The position numbers and the translations under genes were made by a program. From the NCBI RefSeq assembly GCF_000023065.1, contig NC_012691.1, positions 2,586,501 to 2,650,500 of the forward strand: a stretch of DNA of 64,000 bases. Reading direction: 5' to 3'. This document shows, one piece after another, positions 63,695 to 64,000 of the stretch (the stretch's first letter is position 1; every line of letters begins with the position of its first letter). The notes beneath the pieces are model-generated. The model did not search any database. It worked only from the letters and a program-made list of their open reading frames with translations, and was not told the DNA's origin. The stretch is from Tolumonas auensis DSM 9187. GTDB lineage: Bacteria > Pseudomonadota > Gammaproteobacteria > Enterobacterales > Aeromonadaceae.

Positions 63695-64000
63695 ATGACG
63701 CCCAGCGTCGGGGTCGTTAAACTGGGCGGACATACGCAGATCTCGAGGGGCATGATGGTCATGGTGATCGAAGCAGCCTACGCGAATGGCACTGGCGTCG
63801 CGAATGCACTGCGCATGTCGCAGGCCCAGTGGCTGGGGCTGCAACGGAACTATCACGTCGGCGATCTGCTAATGCCATGCTGCAATGCTCCAGCCGTCCC
63901 CAAGATCAGTGCCAATGGCCATCCTTTCTTCGCGCATCTAAGCGGTGCCTGCAGCACTTCCGAAGAAAGCCAGTGGCACCTCGCGGCCAAGATACTGGTG
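63695..64000 (+). CDS. CoiA-like protein, N-terminal part (cut by window edge)
   Basis: An open frame runs from the ATG at 63695 to the window end. The segment DLLMPCCNAPAVPKISANG followed by HPFFAHLSGACSTSEESQWHLAAK has the CC...FAH...E.WH pattern of competence protein CoiA-like N-terminal zinc and nuclease regions. The start is uncertain; ATGs at 63752 and 63761, behind GAGGGG, are alternatives. The rest lies outside the window. Confidence 0.65.
   Translation, partial: MTPSVGVVKLGGHTQISRGMMVMVIEAAYANGTGVANALRMSQAQWLGLQRNYHVGDLLMPCCNAPAVPKISANGHPFFAHLSGACSTSEESQWHLAAKILV

Larger units (their letters stand above)
34662..64000. mobile_element. Integrative and conjugative element of the ICEclc/PFGI-1/SPI-7 type (end opposite the integrase, incomplete)
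   Basis: Beginning at a tRNA 3'-end fragment, base composition becomes clearly G+C-rich and the genes become those of this ICE family: AlpA, ParA, ParB, DUF2857, STY4528, PFL_4669, DUF3158, SSB, TopB, DUF3577, DUF932, DUF3275, DUF6094 and helicase. This block normally lies at the end far from the integrase. No integrase, relaxase, coupling protein or type IV secretion gene appears in the window, so they should lie further right. Genes are nearly all on the plus strand. Confidence 0.9.

Noticed and set aside
34681-64000. CRISPR array
   Set aside because: The repeated intergenic elements differ in sequence, are hundreds to thousands of bases apart and have no regular spacers.

Overview
The left 34.6 kb is a gammaproteobacterial chromosome of moderate G+C. 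It carries the standard gene strings rapA-rluA, lptD-surA-pdxA-rsmA-apaG-apaH-folA, rplU-rpmA-obgE facing ispB, and nnr-tsaE-amiB-mutL-miaA-hfq-hflX-hflK-hflC-purA, together with djlA and queG. The murU-amgK muramic acid recycling pair and a polyphosphate-glucokinase-like ROK protein argue against E. coli itself. A member of the Aeromonadales such as Tolumonas is my best but weakly supported guess.

At 34662 the character changes abruptly. An intact tRNA-Gly(GCC) gene (34556-34631) is followed by a second, isolated copy of a tRNA 3' end (34662-34680). From there to the window edge (at least 29 kb) the DNA is G+C-rich and carries genes of the ICEclc / PFGI-1 / SPI-7 type of integrative and conjugative element (ICE). 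This is the element end opposite the integrase; integrase and transfer genes should lie to the right of the window.

Element layout. (1) 35-43 kb, maintenance and replication: an unknown end protein, AlpA-type regulator, ParA, a small HicA-like protein in the position of ICEclc shi, ParB, DUF2857, an STY4528-type replication protein whose gene contains an origin-like DNA block, a regulatory gap with twin palindromes, PFL_4669, DUF3158, SSB and topoisomerase III. (2) 45.5-46.2 kb, a scar region with hairpins and the 3' stub of a cytosine-5 DNA methyltransferase. (3) 46.4-63.7 kb, a string of mostly single genes read rightward: an orphan GHKL ATPase, many unknown ICE proteins, DUF5983, a tandem DUF3577, DUF932, DUF3275, a DUF6094 DNA methyltransferase-like protein, two paralogous small proteins and an SNF2-like helicase. 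A CoiA-like gene runs off the right edge. An IS1182-type insertion sequence (49022-50621) interrupts this string.

The most unusual signal is in the gaps. Five intergenic regions (upstream of the genes at 46467, 48421, 50924, 54029 and 55435) carry related ~100-125 nt elements that fold into the same series of hairpins with compensatory base changes, so they look like one family of structured leader RNAs. Most of the remaining genes in this part have a different leader: a TTCATCC motif plus a nested hairpin before the ribosome binding site. Many genes also end in their own terminator, which suggests that a series of accessory genes is controlled one by one at the RNA level.
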